A stretch of DNA of 64,000 nt. It comes from an uncultured Rikenellaceae bacterium. GTDB taxonomy: Bacteria; Bacteroidota; Bacteroidia; Bacteroidales; Rikenellaceae. Below the pieces are notes generated by a model that saw only the letters and a list, made by a program, of their open reading frames with translations, was not told where the DNA came from and made no database searches. The stretch spans positions 62,001 to 126,000 of the forward strand of contig CAMLTW010000004.1 in NCBI GenBank assembly GCA_946486375.1, in the 5' to 3' direction. The translations under genes and the position numbers were made by a program. Of the stretch, positions 43,298-51,452 are shown piece by piece (within the stretch, counting starts at the first letter, position 1; every line of letters begins with the position of its first letter).

Positions 43298-44296
43298 ATG
43301 ATCAACGGCAGTACGGTTCTGGTCACGGGCGGCACGGGTTCGTTCGGAAAAAAATTCATCAAAACCCTTCTGAAGGACTACTCACCGAAAAAAATCATCG
43401 TTTACAGCCGGGACGAACTGAAGCAGTTCGAAATGCAGCAATCCCCCGACTTCCGGTCGGAACGGGTGCTCATGCGGTATTTCATCGGCGACGTGCGCGA
43501 CCTGCCCCGGCTGGACATGGCCATGCAGGGAGTGGACATCGTCGTGCACGCAGCCGCGCTCAAGCAGGTGCCCGCAGCGGAATACAACCCTTTCGAAGCG
43601 GTCAAGACCAACATCCTCGGCGCACAGAACGTCATCGACGCCGCCCTGAAAAACGGCGTAAAACGGGTGGTGGCGCTCAGCACCGACAAAGCGGCGGCCC
43701 CCATCAACCTCTACGGAGCGACCAAGCTCGCTTCCGACAAGCTGTTCGTGGCGGCCAACAACTACAAGGGCAGCCGGGACATCCGGTTTTCGGTAGTGCG
43801 CTACGGAAACGTCATGGGCAGCCGCGGCTCGGTAATACCCTTTTTCCAGGAAAAGAGGAAGGAAGGATACCTGCCGATCACCGACCCGCGCATGACCCGG
43901 TTCAACATCACCCTCACCGAAGGGGTGAACATGGTGATCTATACCATCGAGAACGGCTGGGGCGGGGAAATCCTCGTCCCGAAAATTCCGTCCTACCGGA
44001 TCGTGGACGTGGCGGAAGCCATCGCCCCGGAGTGCGAAAAGCGGATCACCGGCATCCGGCCGGGTGAAAAAATCCACGAAGAGATGATCACCGAAGCCGA
44101 CTCCTTCTTTACGATGGATTTGGGAAATTACTACGCCATCCTGCCTCAGGTTCCGGTCTGGAACCTGGAAGACTACAGAAAGCATTTCCATGCGGTTCCG
44201 GTGGAACAGGGCTTCCGCTATAACTCCGGCACCAACCCCCGCTTCCTGACCGTAGAGGAACTCCGCGATTTGATCGAGAACCGGATGAACGCCTGA
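43298..44296 (+). CDS. pseB: UDP-N-acetylglucosamine 4,6-dehydratase (inverting), PseB type
   Basis: A 332-residue short-chain dehydrogenase-like enzyme starting MINGSTVLVTGGTGSFGKKF with the NADP motif TGGTGSFG at residues 9-16. Catalytic residues are in STDKAAAPINLYGATKLASD (Thr-Asp-Lys and Tyr-x-x-x-Lys) near 130-146, as in PseB/FlaA1 enzymes that dehydrate and invert UDP-GlcNAc at C5. The AALKQVPAAEYNPFEAVKTN segment is equally typical. The product is the first intermediate toward pseudaminic acid or related 2,6-dideoxy amino sugars. The aminotransferase PseC follows 21 bases downstream. The ATG at 43,298 was chosen because a longer upstream frame overlaps the MptE-like gene. Confidence 0.93.
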   Translation: MINGSTVLVTGGTGSFGKKFIKTLLKDYSPKKIIVYSRDELKQFEMQQSPDFRSERVLMRYFIGDVRDLPRLDMAMQGVDIVVHAAALKQVPAAEYNPFEAVKTNILGAQNVIDAALKNGVKRVVALSTDKAAAPINLYGATKLASDKLFVAANNYKGSRDIRFSVVRYGNVMGSRGSVIPFFQEKRKEGYLPITDPRMTRFNITLTEGVNMVIYTIENGWGGEILVPKIPSYRIVDVAEAIAPECEKRITGIRPGEKIHEEMITEADSFFTMDLGNYYAILPQVPVWNLEDYRKHFHAVPVEQGFRYNSGTNPRFLTVEELRDLIENRMNA

Positions 44297-44317
44297 CCGC
44301 TCCTAAATCTGCATGCC

Positions 44318-45472
44318 ATGAAACCCATTCCTTACGGCACACAGCACATCACGGACGAGGACATTGCGGCCGTAACCGAGGCTCTGAAATCTCCGTTGCT
44401 GACACAAGGGCCGAAACTCGCCGAGTTCGAACGTGCTTTCGCCGATTACGTGGGGGCACGGTACGCGGTGGCGGTTTCCAATGGAACCGCTGCGCTCCAT
44501 CTGAGCGCCCTGGCCGCAGGACTGGGGCCGGGAGACCGGGCGATCACCACTCCGATCACCTTTGCGGCAAGCGCCAACTGCATCCGGTATTGCGGGGCGG
44601 AAGCGGTTTTCGCGGACATCGACCCGCAAACCTACCTGCTGGATGCAAACCGGGTGGAAACGTTGCTGCAACAGGCCGAACCAGGAACCTACAAAGCCCT
44701 CATACCCGTCGATCTGGCCGGCTATCCGGTCGATGCGGAACGGTTCCGCCGGCTAGCCGACCGATACGGACTGCGCATCATCGAGGATGCCTGTCATGCC
44801 CCCGGAGCGTGGTTCACCGACTCCTCGGGCAAACGGCAGCGGACCGGAAACGGCGCCTATGCCGACATGACCGTATTTTCGTTCCATCCGGTCAAGCACA
44901 TCGCCTGCGGGGAAGGCGGCATGGTGACCACCGATTCGGAAGAACTGTACGAAAAACTCCTGCTGTACCGGACGCACGGCATCACCAAAAACCCGGAACA
45001 GCTGGAACGGCATCCGGGCGGCTGGTACTACGAAATGCAGGAACTGGGTTACAATTACCGGCTTACCGAATTTCAGGCGGCGCTGGGCCTCTCTCAATTG
45101 AAACGGGCGGACGCAGGACTGGCCCGACGGCAGGAAATCGCACGGGTTTACGACGAGGGACTGAAAGATTGTCCGGGCCTCACGCTTCCCTCGCGGGCAA
45201 AGGACATTTACCACGCCTTCCATTTATACGTCATCCAGTGCGATAACCGGAAAGGACTGTACGACCACCTTCATGCCAGCGGCATTTTTGCACAGGTGCA
45301 TTACATTCCGGTGCACCTTCAGCCCTATTATCGCAGCTTCGGTTGGAAACCGGGCGACCTGCCCGTCGCGGAAGGTTACTACGAACGGTGCCTGAGCCTG
45401 CCGATGTATCCGACCCTGACGGACGAAGAGCAACGGTATGTCATCGACCGGGTCAAAGCCTTTTATCGCTGA
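44318..45472 (+). CDS. pseC: UDP-4-amino-4,6-dideoxy-N-acetyl-beta-L-altrosamine transaminase, PseC type
   Basis: A 384-residue DegT/DnrJ/EryC1-family PLP aminotransferase. It begins MKPIPYGTQHITDEDIAAVTEALKS, with the cofactor region AVSNGTAALHLSALAAGLGPGD near residue 50, IIEDACHAPGA near 155 and the PLP lysine in TVFSFHPVKHIACGEGGMV near 190-195. A C-terminal ILRQ-like end (IFAQVHYIPVHLQPYYR) is typical of this subfamily. It transfers an amino group from glutamate to the keto sugar made by PseB. No PseH, PseG, PseI or PseF is visible downstream: the next gene is an unrelated TSCPD protein on the other strand. So only the first two steps are encoded here. Confidence 0.92.
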   Translation: MKPIPYGTQHITDEDIAAVTEALKSPLLTQGPKLAEFERAFADYVGARYAVAVSNGTAALHLSALAAGLGPGDRAITTPITFAASANCIRYCGAEAVFADIDPQTYLLDANRVETLLQQAEPGTYKALIPVDLAGYPVDAERFRRLADRYGLRIIEDACHAPGAWFTDSSGKRQRTGNGAYADMTVFSFHPVKHIACGEGGMVTTDSEELYEKLLLYRTHGITKNPEQLERHPGGWYYEMQELGYNYRLTEFQAALGLSQLKRADAGLARRQEIARVYDEGLKDCPGLTLPSRAKDIYHAFHLYVIQCDNRKGLYDHLHASGIFAQVHYIPVHLQPYYRSFGWKPGDLPVAEGYYERCLSLPMYPTLTDEEQRYVIDRVKAFYR

Positions 45473-45637
45473 GTTTTCTTCGGTTTTTCTGGAAAGGAAA
45501 CGGACTTTCACCCGATTTCCTCCCCCTGCCGCGCCGTACGCCCACCATCCGTCATCCACGCTCCTGACCGTTTCGGATTTTCCCTTCCCTGAAGGAAAGC
45601 CGGAGAATCATTCCATTGTCCCCGTTTCCGGCTCGCC

Positions 45638-45907
45638 TTACTCTTCCGGTTTTTCCGACCGGATTTTCTCAAGCGCTTTAGCCAACTGATCGGGACACGA
45701 GGTTCCTTTGCCCTTGCAATCGATTCCCCGAAGCCGTGCGATCGCTTCCCCGACCTCCATTCCCCGGATCAGGGAAGCGATGCCCTGCGTATTTCCGTGA
45801 CAACCTCCTTCGAAGACCACCCTTTCCACTTTTCCGTCCCTCACGCATACGGCGATCGACCGGCTGCAAACTCCGCCCTGCGGAACATATGTTATGCTCT
45901 TATCCAT
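45638..45907 (-). CDS. TIGR03905-family TSCPD domain protein
   Basis: An 89-residue protein starting MDKSITYVPQGGVCSRSIAV at the ATG at 45,907; a longer frame is open but passes the promoter. The C-terminal motif GKGTSCPDQLAKAL contains the TSCPD signature, and VFEGGCHGNTQGIASL is the other family mark, with four cysteines that could bind metal. The domain also occurs at the end of B12-dependent ribonucleotide reductases, but the stand-alone form is of unknown function. A promoter element TATCTTTG lies upstream at 45,931-45,938 (minus strand). Confidence 0.88.
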   Translation of the reverse strand: MDKSITYVPQGGVCSRSIAVCVRDGKVERVVFEGGCHGNTQGIASLIRGMEVGEAIARLRGIDCKGKGTSCPDQLAKALEKIRSEKPEE

Positions 45908-45930
45908 AATATTATGTGCATTTGGAAATA

Positions 45931-45938
45931 CAAAGATA
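45931..45938 (-). promoter_or_regulatory. Promoter -7 element for the TSCPD gene
   Basis: On the minus strand TATCTTTG matches TAnnTTTG and lies 23 bases before the ATG at 45,907; this decides the shorter start. Confidence 0.6.
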
Positions 45939-46016
45939 GAGATTTCTACGGAACCCCTTTTTCCCAAATATTAGTACCGATATATGTATGAAAATACAAA
46001 AAATATTAGTATATAC

Positions 46017-46048
46017 TTGATATTACCGTGCTAAATATTGTATATTTG
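46017..46048 (+). promoter_or_regulatory. Complete -33/-7 promoter ahead of a structured leader
   Basis: TTG at 46,017 and TATATTTG at 46,041-46,048 are separated by 21 bases, the canonical Bacteroidota spacing. Transcription would begin near 46,055, about 55 bases before the long hairpin and 225 bases before the next ATG. Confidence 0.65.
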
Positions 46049-46110
46049 CGAAGTGAAAAGAATAATTAATATAATTTTAAAATATTTATTTGCAATATTT
46101 CTTAAACGCC

Positions 46111-46250
46111 CCCTGCACGGAAAACTGGTCATTTTCATTCACAGAGGGGGCGTACGAGAAAATGCCTGCAAATGGAAAACACGGGCATGTTCTTTCCGAG
46201 TGAAGAGTAGACCAGTACTTCCGTGCAGGGAAGAGCATGGCCCCGTGTTT
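46111..46250 (+). ncRNA. Structured RNA candidate (long hairpin with possible pseudoknot)
   Basis: Bases 46,111-46,230 form an extended hairpin. The outer stem CCCTGCACGGAA pairs perfectly with TTCCGTGCAGGG. CTGGTC pairs with GACCAG after a small internal loop, and TTCATTC pairs with GAGTGAA (one G-U). An inner part joins ATGCC to GGCAT. In addition AAACACGGG-CATG (46,177-46,189, near the tip) can pair with CATG-GC-CCCGTGTTT (46,236-46,250) just outside the hairpin, giving a pseudoknot or an alternative fold. It lies behind a good promoter in an otherwise empty 371-base gap (45,908-46,278). It may be a small RNA or the regulatory leader of the gene at 46,279. I do not recognise a known RNA family; 6S RNA is a loose structural comparison only. 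Confidence 0.45.
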
Positions 46251-46278
46251 ACTGAAACCCGATAATTCAACCCGACTC

Positions 46279-46737
46279 ATGAAAGGAAAAAAGCTCTTCG
46301 TGACCCATCACGAACTGATGGATAAAAGTTTCGATTTCATCCGAAAAAACATGGAAACCGATACCGACGGCATTCCGCGCCACCTGCAGGAATTCTGGAT
46401 GGTGGAAGACCTGCGTGCCTGCGAACACCTGTCCAAGGACGAACAATACAAATACGAAATCTTTTCTTTCGCCCTGGAGGAATACCGGGCGCGGAACCTC
46501 CGCAAGGCCCCCGATTTGAGCCGGGATGCGCTTCTGTCCCTGTTTACGGATTTCCAGATGTTGCTGCTGGTAGCCAACACCAGCCCCGCCTACCGTGCCT
46601 ATTACGGAGCCATACCCCTTTTCGATTTCGACAAATATCCGCGCTGCATCCGGAACCTGAGCCATCCGGAGGTGCTCTCCCAGCAATTGGACGTAGTGAT
46701 GACGCGGGTCAAGAACTTCGCCACCCCGGCCAGATAA
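46279..46737 (+). CDS. Conserved-looking hypothetical protein
   Basis: A 152-residue soluble, mostly helical protein starting MKGKKLFVTHHELMDKSFDF. No signal peptide, membrane segment or recognised catalytic motif is seen. There are three cysteines, and the C-terminal part is rich in Leu/Val helices (SQQLDVVMTRVKNF). It is preceded by an unusually long structured leader and followed by a strong bidirectional terminator, so it is a single-gene unit. Function unknown. Confidence 0.7.
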   Translation: MKGKKLFVTHHELMDKSFDFIRKNMETDTDGIPRHLQEFWMVEDLRACEHLSKDEQYKYEIFSFALEEYRARNLRKAPDLSRDALLSLFTDFQMLLLVANTSPAYRAYYGAIPLFDFDKYPRCIRNLSHPEVLSQQLDVVMTRVKNFATPAR

Positions 46738-46813
46738 TCCTTTCTCCGTTCCCAGAACGACGGAGTATATGTCCGGCAGAATGGTCTTGAAAAAAGCCCG
46801 GCCCGGCACCAAT

Positions 46814-46846
46814 AAAAAAGCGCCCGTTTTCTTTCGGGCGCTTTTT
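46814..46846. terminator. Bidirectional terminator between the hypothetical gene and tmRNA
   Basis: A 12-bp stem (AAAAAGCGCCCG with CGGGCGCTTTTT) serves both the plus-strand gene and the convergent tmRNA, whose 3' end is 43 bases away. Confidence 0.9.
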
Positions 46847-46888
46847 CGGGTACTTCGGCCGCAACCTGCGGATCGCAGCCGTTTTTCG

Positions 46889-47287
46889 TGGAGGTGGAGG
46901 GATTCGAACCCTCGTCCAAACAAGGAACCAAACGGCTTTCTACATGCTTAGCTTCTGCTTGATTGTCGGGGTACCGCCCTGCGAGAAGCAGGCAAAGCGA
47001 TACCCTTAGTCTGTTCGTTTCGCCCGGAGTTACAGACTTTCTCCGGACTATCTCCTTGGAATGATACCCCGTATGCCTTTCGCCAAAGAGCGGGACGATC
47101 GGCGGGATACTCGTCGGAACACCTCCTCGGGCGCCCCGATTAAGCCAATTTTTACTCTAAAAATTAGGCAGCGAGTGCATAGCTATTATCGCCATTTGTA
47201 GTTTGAAAGTTGATATTTACGAGCTCCCTTACAACGCTCGGCATGCTTACCATCCGACTCTGCCTGCTGTCAAAACCGGTCACCCCC
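46889..47287 (-). ncRNA. ssrA: tmRNA (SsrA)
   Basis: The ~399-base RNA rescues stalled ribosomes and tags the unfinished protein for proteolysis. The tRNA-like end pairs GGGGGTG (5', 47,287-47,281) with CACCTCC (3', 46,896-46,890), followed by a discriminator A without encoded CCA; the T-arm GAGGG-TTCGAAT-CCCTC lies next to it. The tag frame ends TTNGDNSYALAA with a TAA at about 47,164, fitting the Bacteroidota YALAA ending. GC-rich complementary segments between the tag and the T-arm match the pseudoknot region. It shares a terminator with the gene on its left. Confidence 0.92.
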
Positions 47288-47508
47288 GGATGGAATTCCG
47301 ATCTGCAAAGACGATGCAAAACCATGCGCCGGACACACGAAACCGCCCCGGCGAAATGCCGCCCGTCCAAACAGAAATTCGTTCGGTGCAAAGATAAACA
47401 TTTTTACCGCACTTCCGCCGTTATTTTCGCTTCCGGACATTCAGGCGTCCGGAAATTGTATTTTACCGGGAAAAATCTCATCTTTGTAACGTTATTAAAA
47501 CGAAAAGG

Positions 47509-48351
47509 ATGCCATTTTTATTACCCTTGTACGTCCGTTGGAACGTCGATCCGGCCCTGTTCCAGATCGGAAGCCGGGAAATCCGTTACTACGGGTTGCT
47601 CTGGGCGCTGGCGCTGGCGATCGGTCTTTATATCTTCTACATCATCATCGTCAAGAAAGAAAAGCTGGGCGAGAAGGTGCTGGATTCGGTTTTCTGGTAT
47701 GCGACCATCTGCCTGATCGTCGGGGCGCGGCTGGGCCACTGTCTGTTCTACGAACCGCAATACTACCTCTCCCATCCGCTCGAAATGCTGTACATCTGGA
47801 AAGGGGGACTGGCCAGCCACGGAGCGGCCATCGGTCTGCTGATAGGACTCTGGCTGTTCTCGCGGAAAAACCGGCTGCCCTATATCTGGTCGCTCGACCG
47901 CATCGGAATCGTCGTGGCCATCGGGGGAGCGGCCATCCGGCTCGGAAACCTCATGAATTCCGAAATTTACGGCATCCCCACGTCTCTTCCCTGGGGATTC
48001 GTTTTCGTCCGCAACGGGGAAACCGTCCCCATGCATCCGACCCAACTGTATGAAGCGCTGGCTTACCTCGCGATCTTTTTCATCCTGTGGTACATGTATT
48101 TCAAAAAGGACGTCGCCCGGAAAATGCCGGGGGTCATGTTCGGCGTATTCCTGATTCTGCTCTTCCTGTCCCGGTTCCTGATCGAATTCATCAAAAACCC
48201 GCAGGAGGAATTCGAAACCACCATGTCCCTCTACATGGGACAATGGCTCAGCATACCTTTCATCCTGGCCGGAATCGTCATCCTCATCGCGGCTCTGCGT
48301 AAATACCGGCAACGAAACCCGAACCCCAAACTTCAGCGAAAACATACATGA
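47509..48351 (+). CDS. lgt: Prolipoprotein diacylglyceryl transferase
   Basis: A 280-residue inner-membrane enzyme with seven hydrophobic segments. It attaches diacylglycerol from phosphatidylglycerol to the lipobox cysteine of prolipoproteins. The Lgt signature is present as GGAAIRLGNLMNSEIYGIPT near residues 143-162, with the essential Arg and Asn-Ser-Glu. GARLGHCLFYEPQYY near 78 and HPTQLYEAL near 178 are the other conserved stretches. A CATCTTTG element (47,479-47,486) probably provides the promoter. The last four bases overlap the HU/SPOR gene, indicating coupling. Many lipoproteins in this window depend on it. Confidence 0.95.
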   Translation: MPFLLPLYVRWNVDPALFQIGSREIRYYGLLWALALAIGLYIFYIIIVKKEKLGEKVLDSVFWYATICLIVGARLGHCLFYEPQYYLSHPLEMLYIWKGGLASHGAAIGLLIGLWLFSRKNRLPYIWSLDRIGIVVAIGGAAIRLGNLMNSEIYGIPTSLPWGFVFVRNGETVPMHPTQLYEALAYLAIFFILWYMYFKKDVARKMPGVMFGVFLILLFLSRFLIEFIKNPQEEFETTMSLYMGQWLSIPFILAGIVILIAALRKYRQRNPNPKLQRKHT

Positions 48352-49349
48352 ACCCGATCAACCAACTTTTATTCAATCTGCTGGCCCGACATCAACATGT
48401 ATCCTTGCCCGGACTCGGAACGTTCCGGGTGGAGCGGACGCCCGCCGTTTTGGACGAAACGTCCGGAACCCTCGTTCCGCCGGCCAATCGGTTGACATTC
48501 GATGAATCCGTTGCGGAATCGCTTTCCCTGCCCGCCTGCATGGCCTCTCTTCCCGGCATGGAGCCGGAACGGGCCGAAGGGCTTTACGAGCAATGGCTGG
48601 CCGACCTGAAAAAATACGCGGTGGAAGGAAGCTACGTACTGGAAGGCATTTGCATCCTGACGCCGGGCCGCACCGAAACGGGGAAAGCGCACACGGTCAA
48701 TCCTTCGGCGGAACTGGCCCGGTTGCTGAATCCGGCGAGCACACCGGAAACCCTGCACCTGCAGCCCCTCGAAGGAGCCCAGCCGACCGCAACCGCCGAG
48801 CCCGCTTCGCCGATACAGCCGGGAAAAGAAGCGGCTCCGAAAAGCGCCGAAAGGAAAGCCCCGTCCAGAATTTCCATGCTGGCCGCCGTAGCGGCGGGAA
48901 TCCTCGTGATCGGGGGCATGTACCTGCTGTTCCATCATTTCGGAGGATTCACGGGACGCTCCCGGCAGGCTCCTGCCACGGCGACCGTACAACCGGTCGC
49001 CCCTAAAGCAACGACATCCGCCGTCGACAAAACGCCTCCGGTTCCCACGACGCAGGCAGAGGCTGTCTCTCCTGCCTCCGGCACCAAGCCTAAAGCTGAA
49101 ACGGAAGATTCGACGGCTCCCCGAACCGTCTACCGCATCATCAGCGGCGTATTCAGCACGCGGGAAAACGCGGAACGGCACATCCGGGAAAACGGGCTCG
49201 TTCCGGCGGAATGCGAAATCCTTCCCACGCCCGGAGGCAAGTTCATGGTCAGCATCCGAAAATACACCGACCGTCGGGAAGCCAACCGCACCATGATGCG
49301 GATGAACGAGAATTATCCGGGTGTCTGGATCCACCGTTCGACCGAATGA
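48348..49349 (+). CDS. HU-CCDC81-type and SPOR domain membrane protein
   Basis: A 333-residue protein. The N-terminal ~125 residues match the Bacteroidota HU-like CCDC81 domains (LLARHQHVSLPGLGTFRVER near 12 and a second copy near 65-120). A Pro/Ala-rich linker follows, then one transmembrane helix (about 176-198, LAAVAAGILVIGGMYLLF) and another Pro/Thr-rich linker. A C-terminal SPOR domain (about 262-333, YRIISGVFSTRENAERHI) binds denuded septal peptidoglycan. The layout suggests a link between cytoplasm and division-site wall. It overlaps lgt by four bases and is followed by a convergent terminator. Confidence 0.88.
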   Translation: MNPINQLLFNLLARHQHVSLPGLGTFRVERTPAVLDETSGTLVPPANRLTFDESVAESLSLPACMASLPGMEPERAEGLYEQWLADLKKYAVEGSYVLEGICILTPGRTETGKAHTVNPSAELARLLNPASTPETLHLQPLEGAQPTATAEPASPIQPGKEAAPKSAERKAPSRISMLAAVAAGILVIGGMYLLFHHFGGFTGRSRQAPATATVQPVAPKATTSAVDKTPPVPTTQAEAVSPASGTKPKAETEDSTAPRTVYRIISGVFSTRENAERHIRENGLVPAECEILPTPGGKFMVSIRKYTDRREANRTMMRMNENYPGVWIHRSTE

Positions 49350-49395
49350 CTTTGGGGCCGGAAGGACTTTCTCCGACGGACGTATCGAATGAATA

Positions 49396-49426
49396 AAAAG
49401 GCGTTTCTTCAGAAGAAACGCCTTTC
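49396..49426. terminator. Convergent terminator between the SPOR gene and tyrS
   Basis: A 14-bp stem (AAAGGCGTTTCTTC with GAAGAAACGCCTTT) around a single A, with A- and T-runs at the ends. Confidence 0.85.
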
Positions 49427-49492
49427 GTATTTACCGAAAATTCGCTGTCGCAAACTGCCGGACAAGGTCCGTTGCCGAACCTCCTCATCCGA

Positions 49493-50782
49493 TCATTTCG
49501 CCACGATCAGGTAATAATTCTTCTTGCCCTTTTGCACCAGCAGGTATTTGCCGGAAATCAGCCGGGAACCGTTCACGATCGTTTCCGGATCGGTGACTTT
49601 TTCCTTGTTCAGGGAGATGCCGCCCCCCTGCACCAACCGGCGCAGTTCCCCTTTGGAAGCGAATACCGGAGCCTTTTCCGTGCAAAGGGTGAGAAACGAA
49701 ACGCCGTCTTTCACTTCGTCCGCCGGCACGTCGAACTGCGGTACCCCTTCGAATACCTGCAGGAAAGTCCGTTCGTCCAGATTCCTGAGCGCTTCCGCCG
49801 TGGCGTTTCCGAACAGGATGTTCGACGCCTCCACCGCTTTTTCGTATTCTTCTTCCGAATGGATCATGCAGGTCACTTCCCGGGCCAGTCGTTTTTGCAG
49901 CAACCGCAGGTGGGGCGCTTCCCGGTGCTCGGCGATGAGCCGTTCGACGGTTTCCCGGTCGAGCATCGTGAAAATTCGGATGTAGTTTTCCGCATCCTCG
50001 TCGGTTACGTTCACCCAGAATTGGTAAAACTTGTACGGCGACGTATAGTTCGGATCGAGCCAGACGTTCCCGGATTCGGTTTTTCCGAATTTCACCCCGT
50101 CCGATTTCTTGATGAGCGGGCAGGTGATGCCGTAAGCCTCTCCCCCCAATTTCCGCCGGATCAGCTCCGTCCCGGTGGTGATGTTCCCCCACTGATCCGA
50201 GCCGCCCAATTGCAGTTTGCAGTTCTTCGTTTCGTACAGGGTCAGAAAATCGTATCCCTGCACGAGCTGATAGGTGAATTCCGTGAACGACATTCCGTCC
50301 CCTTCCCCGTTGAACCGTTTTTTGACGGAATCCTTGGCCATCATGTAATTGACCGTAATCAACTTTCCGATATCCCGGATGAAATCCAGGAAAGAAACCC
50401 CTTTCATCCAATCGTAGTTGTTCACCATTTCCGCCGCATTGGGGGCATCGGAATCGAAATCGACGAGTTTGGAAAGCTGTTTGCGGATGGCTTCCTGATT
50501 GTGCCGAAGGGTGGCTTCGTCCAGCAGGTTCCGTTCCTGCGACTTGCCCGACGGGTCTCCGATCATTCCCGTCGCACCCCCGACCAGAAAGATCGGCTTA
50601 TGCCCGCAGGCCTGGAAATGCTTCAGGATCATCACGCCGACCAAATGGCCGATGTGGAGCGAATCCGCCGTCGGATCGATGCCCAGATAGGCGGTAGTCA
50701 TTTCTTTGGCAAGCTGCTCCCCGGCTCCCGGCATGATGTCGTGGATCATGCCCCTCCAAGTCAGTTCTTCTACAAAATTCAT
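49493..50782 (-). CDS. tyrS: Tyrosyl-tRNA synthetase
   Basis: A 429-residue class I synthetase that charges tRNA-Tyr, starting [20 protein letters not shown] at the ATG at 50,782. A longer open frame to 51,124 runs through the upstream lipoprotein on the other strand and is rejected. The HIGH motif is in [16 protein letters not shown] near residues 33-48, and the KMSKS equivalent is KFGKTESG near 232. The tRNA-selective segment [14 protein letters not shown] and the C-terminal S4 domain ([16 protein letters not shown]) are intact. The protein is the bacterial TyrS1 type. Confidence 0.96.
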   Translation of the reverse strand: MNFVEELTWRGMIHDIMPGAGEQLAKEMTTAYLGIDPTADSLHIGHLVGVMILKHFQACGHKPIFLVGGATGMIGDPSGKSQERNLLDEATLRHNQEAIRKQLSKLVDFDSDAPNAAEMVNNYDWMKGVSFLDFIRDIGKLITVNYMMAKDSVKKRFNGEGDGMSFTEFTYQLVQGYDFLTLYETKNCKLQLGGSDQWGNITTGTELIRRKLGGEAYGITCPLIKKSDGVKFGKTESGNVWLDPNYTSPYKFYQFWVNVTDEDAENYIRIFTMLDRETVERLIAEHREAPHLRLLQKRLAREVTCMIHSEEEYEKAVEASNILFGNATAEALRNLDERTFLQVFEGVPQFDVPADEVKDGVSFLTLCTEKAPVFASKGELRRLVQGGGISLNKEKVTDPETIVNGSRLISGKYLLVQKGKKNYYLIVAK

Positions 50783-50941
50783 CGTATGCTGTTTGTCTTC
50801 TTTTTCCGGACGACAAATATAAACCAAAAAGCCGGGCTTCCCCAATTTATCCCGCAAGAAATTGTGAATTAACCGGTTTATCGAAAAATTTCCTACCTTG
50901 CGCCCGGATTCGGATACCGTGTTACACCCAAACGTACTGTC

Positions 50942-51322
50942 ATGAAGAAAACGCTGATCCTCACCCTTCTGCTCGGCTGCATCGCCTGTCATCGCTGCGA
51001 CCGTTCCAACCCTGCCGAAGTGGCGGAAACCTTCCTGAACGCCTATTTCTCCTACGATTTCGACCGGGCGGAAGAAACGGCGGACGACCAGACGCAAACC
51101 GCTATCCGACAAATGCGGGAACAATTCCGGGCGCAGGGAACCGATTTAGGAAAGTTGCAGTGGGAAAGCGAACGGTATCTAGTTACCGTCCATCATGTGC
51201 TGGTCGAAGGAGACACGGCGATTTGCAGCTATACGGTCAAAAAGGACGAAACGGATGCCAACGCCATGAACGAAAACCTGATCCTTGTCCGGAAAGGGGA
51301 TGGATGGGCTGTAAATTTTTAG
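50942..51322 (+). CDS. Small DUF4878-like lipoprotein
   Basis: A 126-residue protein with a lipoprotein signal ([16 protein letters not shown], candidate lipobox Cys13 or Cys16). The mature part has the NTF2-like pattern of DUF4878 proteins: an early helix ([21 protein letters not shown]), then strands ([39 protein letters not shown]). It probably faces the periplasm. It is divergent from tyrS and lies 130 bases upstream of the decarboxylase gene, which has its own promoter. Role unknown. Confidence 0.78.
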   Translation: MKKTLILTLLLGCIACHRCDRSNPAEVAETFLNAYFSYDFDRAEETADDQTQTAIRQMREQFRAQGTDLGKLQWESERYLVTVHHVLVEGDTAICSYTVKKDETDANAMNENLILVRKGDGWAVNF

Positions 51323-51355
51323 TCGCAACCCTCTGAAAATCCGAAATAATTTACC

Positions 51356-51363
51356 TACATTTG
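51356..51363 (+). promoter_or_regulatory. Promoter -7 element for the decarboxylase gene
   Basis: TACATTTG matches TAnnTTTG; the start codon is 90 bases downstream, leaving a leader of about 80 bases. Confidence 0.55.
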
Positions 51364-51452
51364 CACCCTCTTTGCAATGTAGAGAAGCTACATTCACATC
51401 GAGAAGCACCAAGTAACCAAGACGGATCATTTCCATTAGCGCGCTGCCGAAC

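Noticed and set aside
46111-46230. Long hairpin as a simple transcription terminator
   Set aside because: The loop is far too long, no T-run follows, and it lies downstream of a promoter rather than after a gene.
46111-46230. Retron or SRP RNA
   Set aside because: No reverse transcriptase gene is adjacent, and the SRP GGAAGCAGCC-type apical motif is absent.
50783-51124. N-terminal extension of tyrosyl-tRNA synthetase
   Set aside because: It overlaps the divergent lipoprotein gene and the family starts at the MNFVEEL residues.
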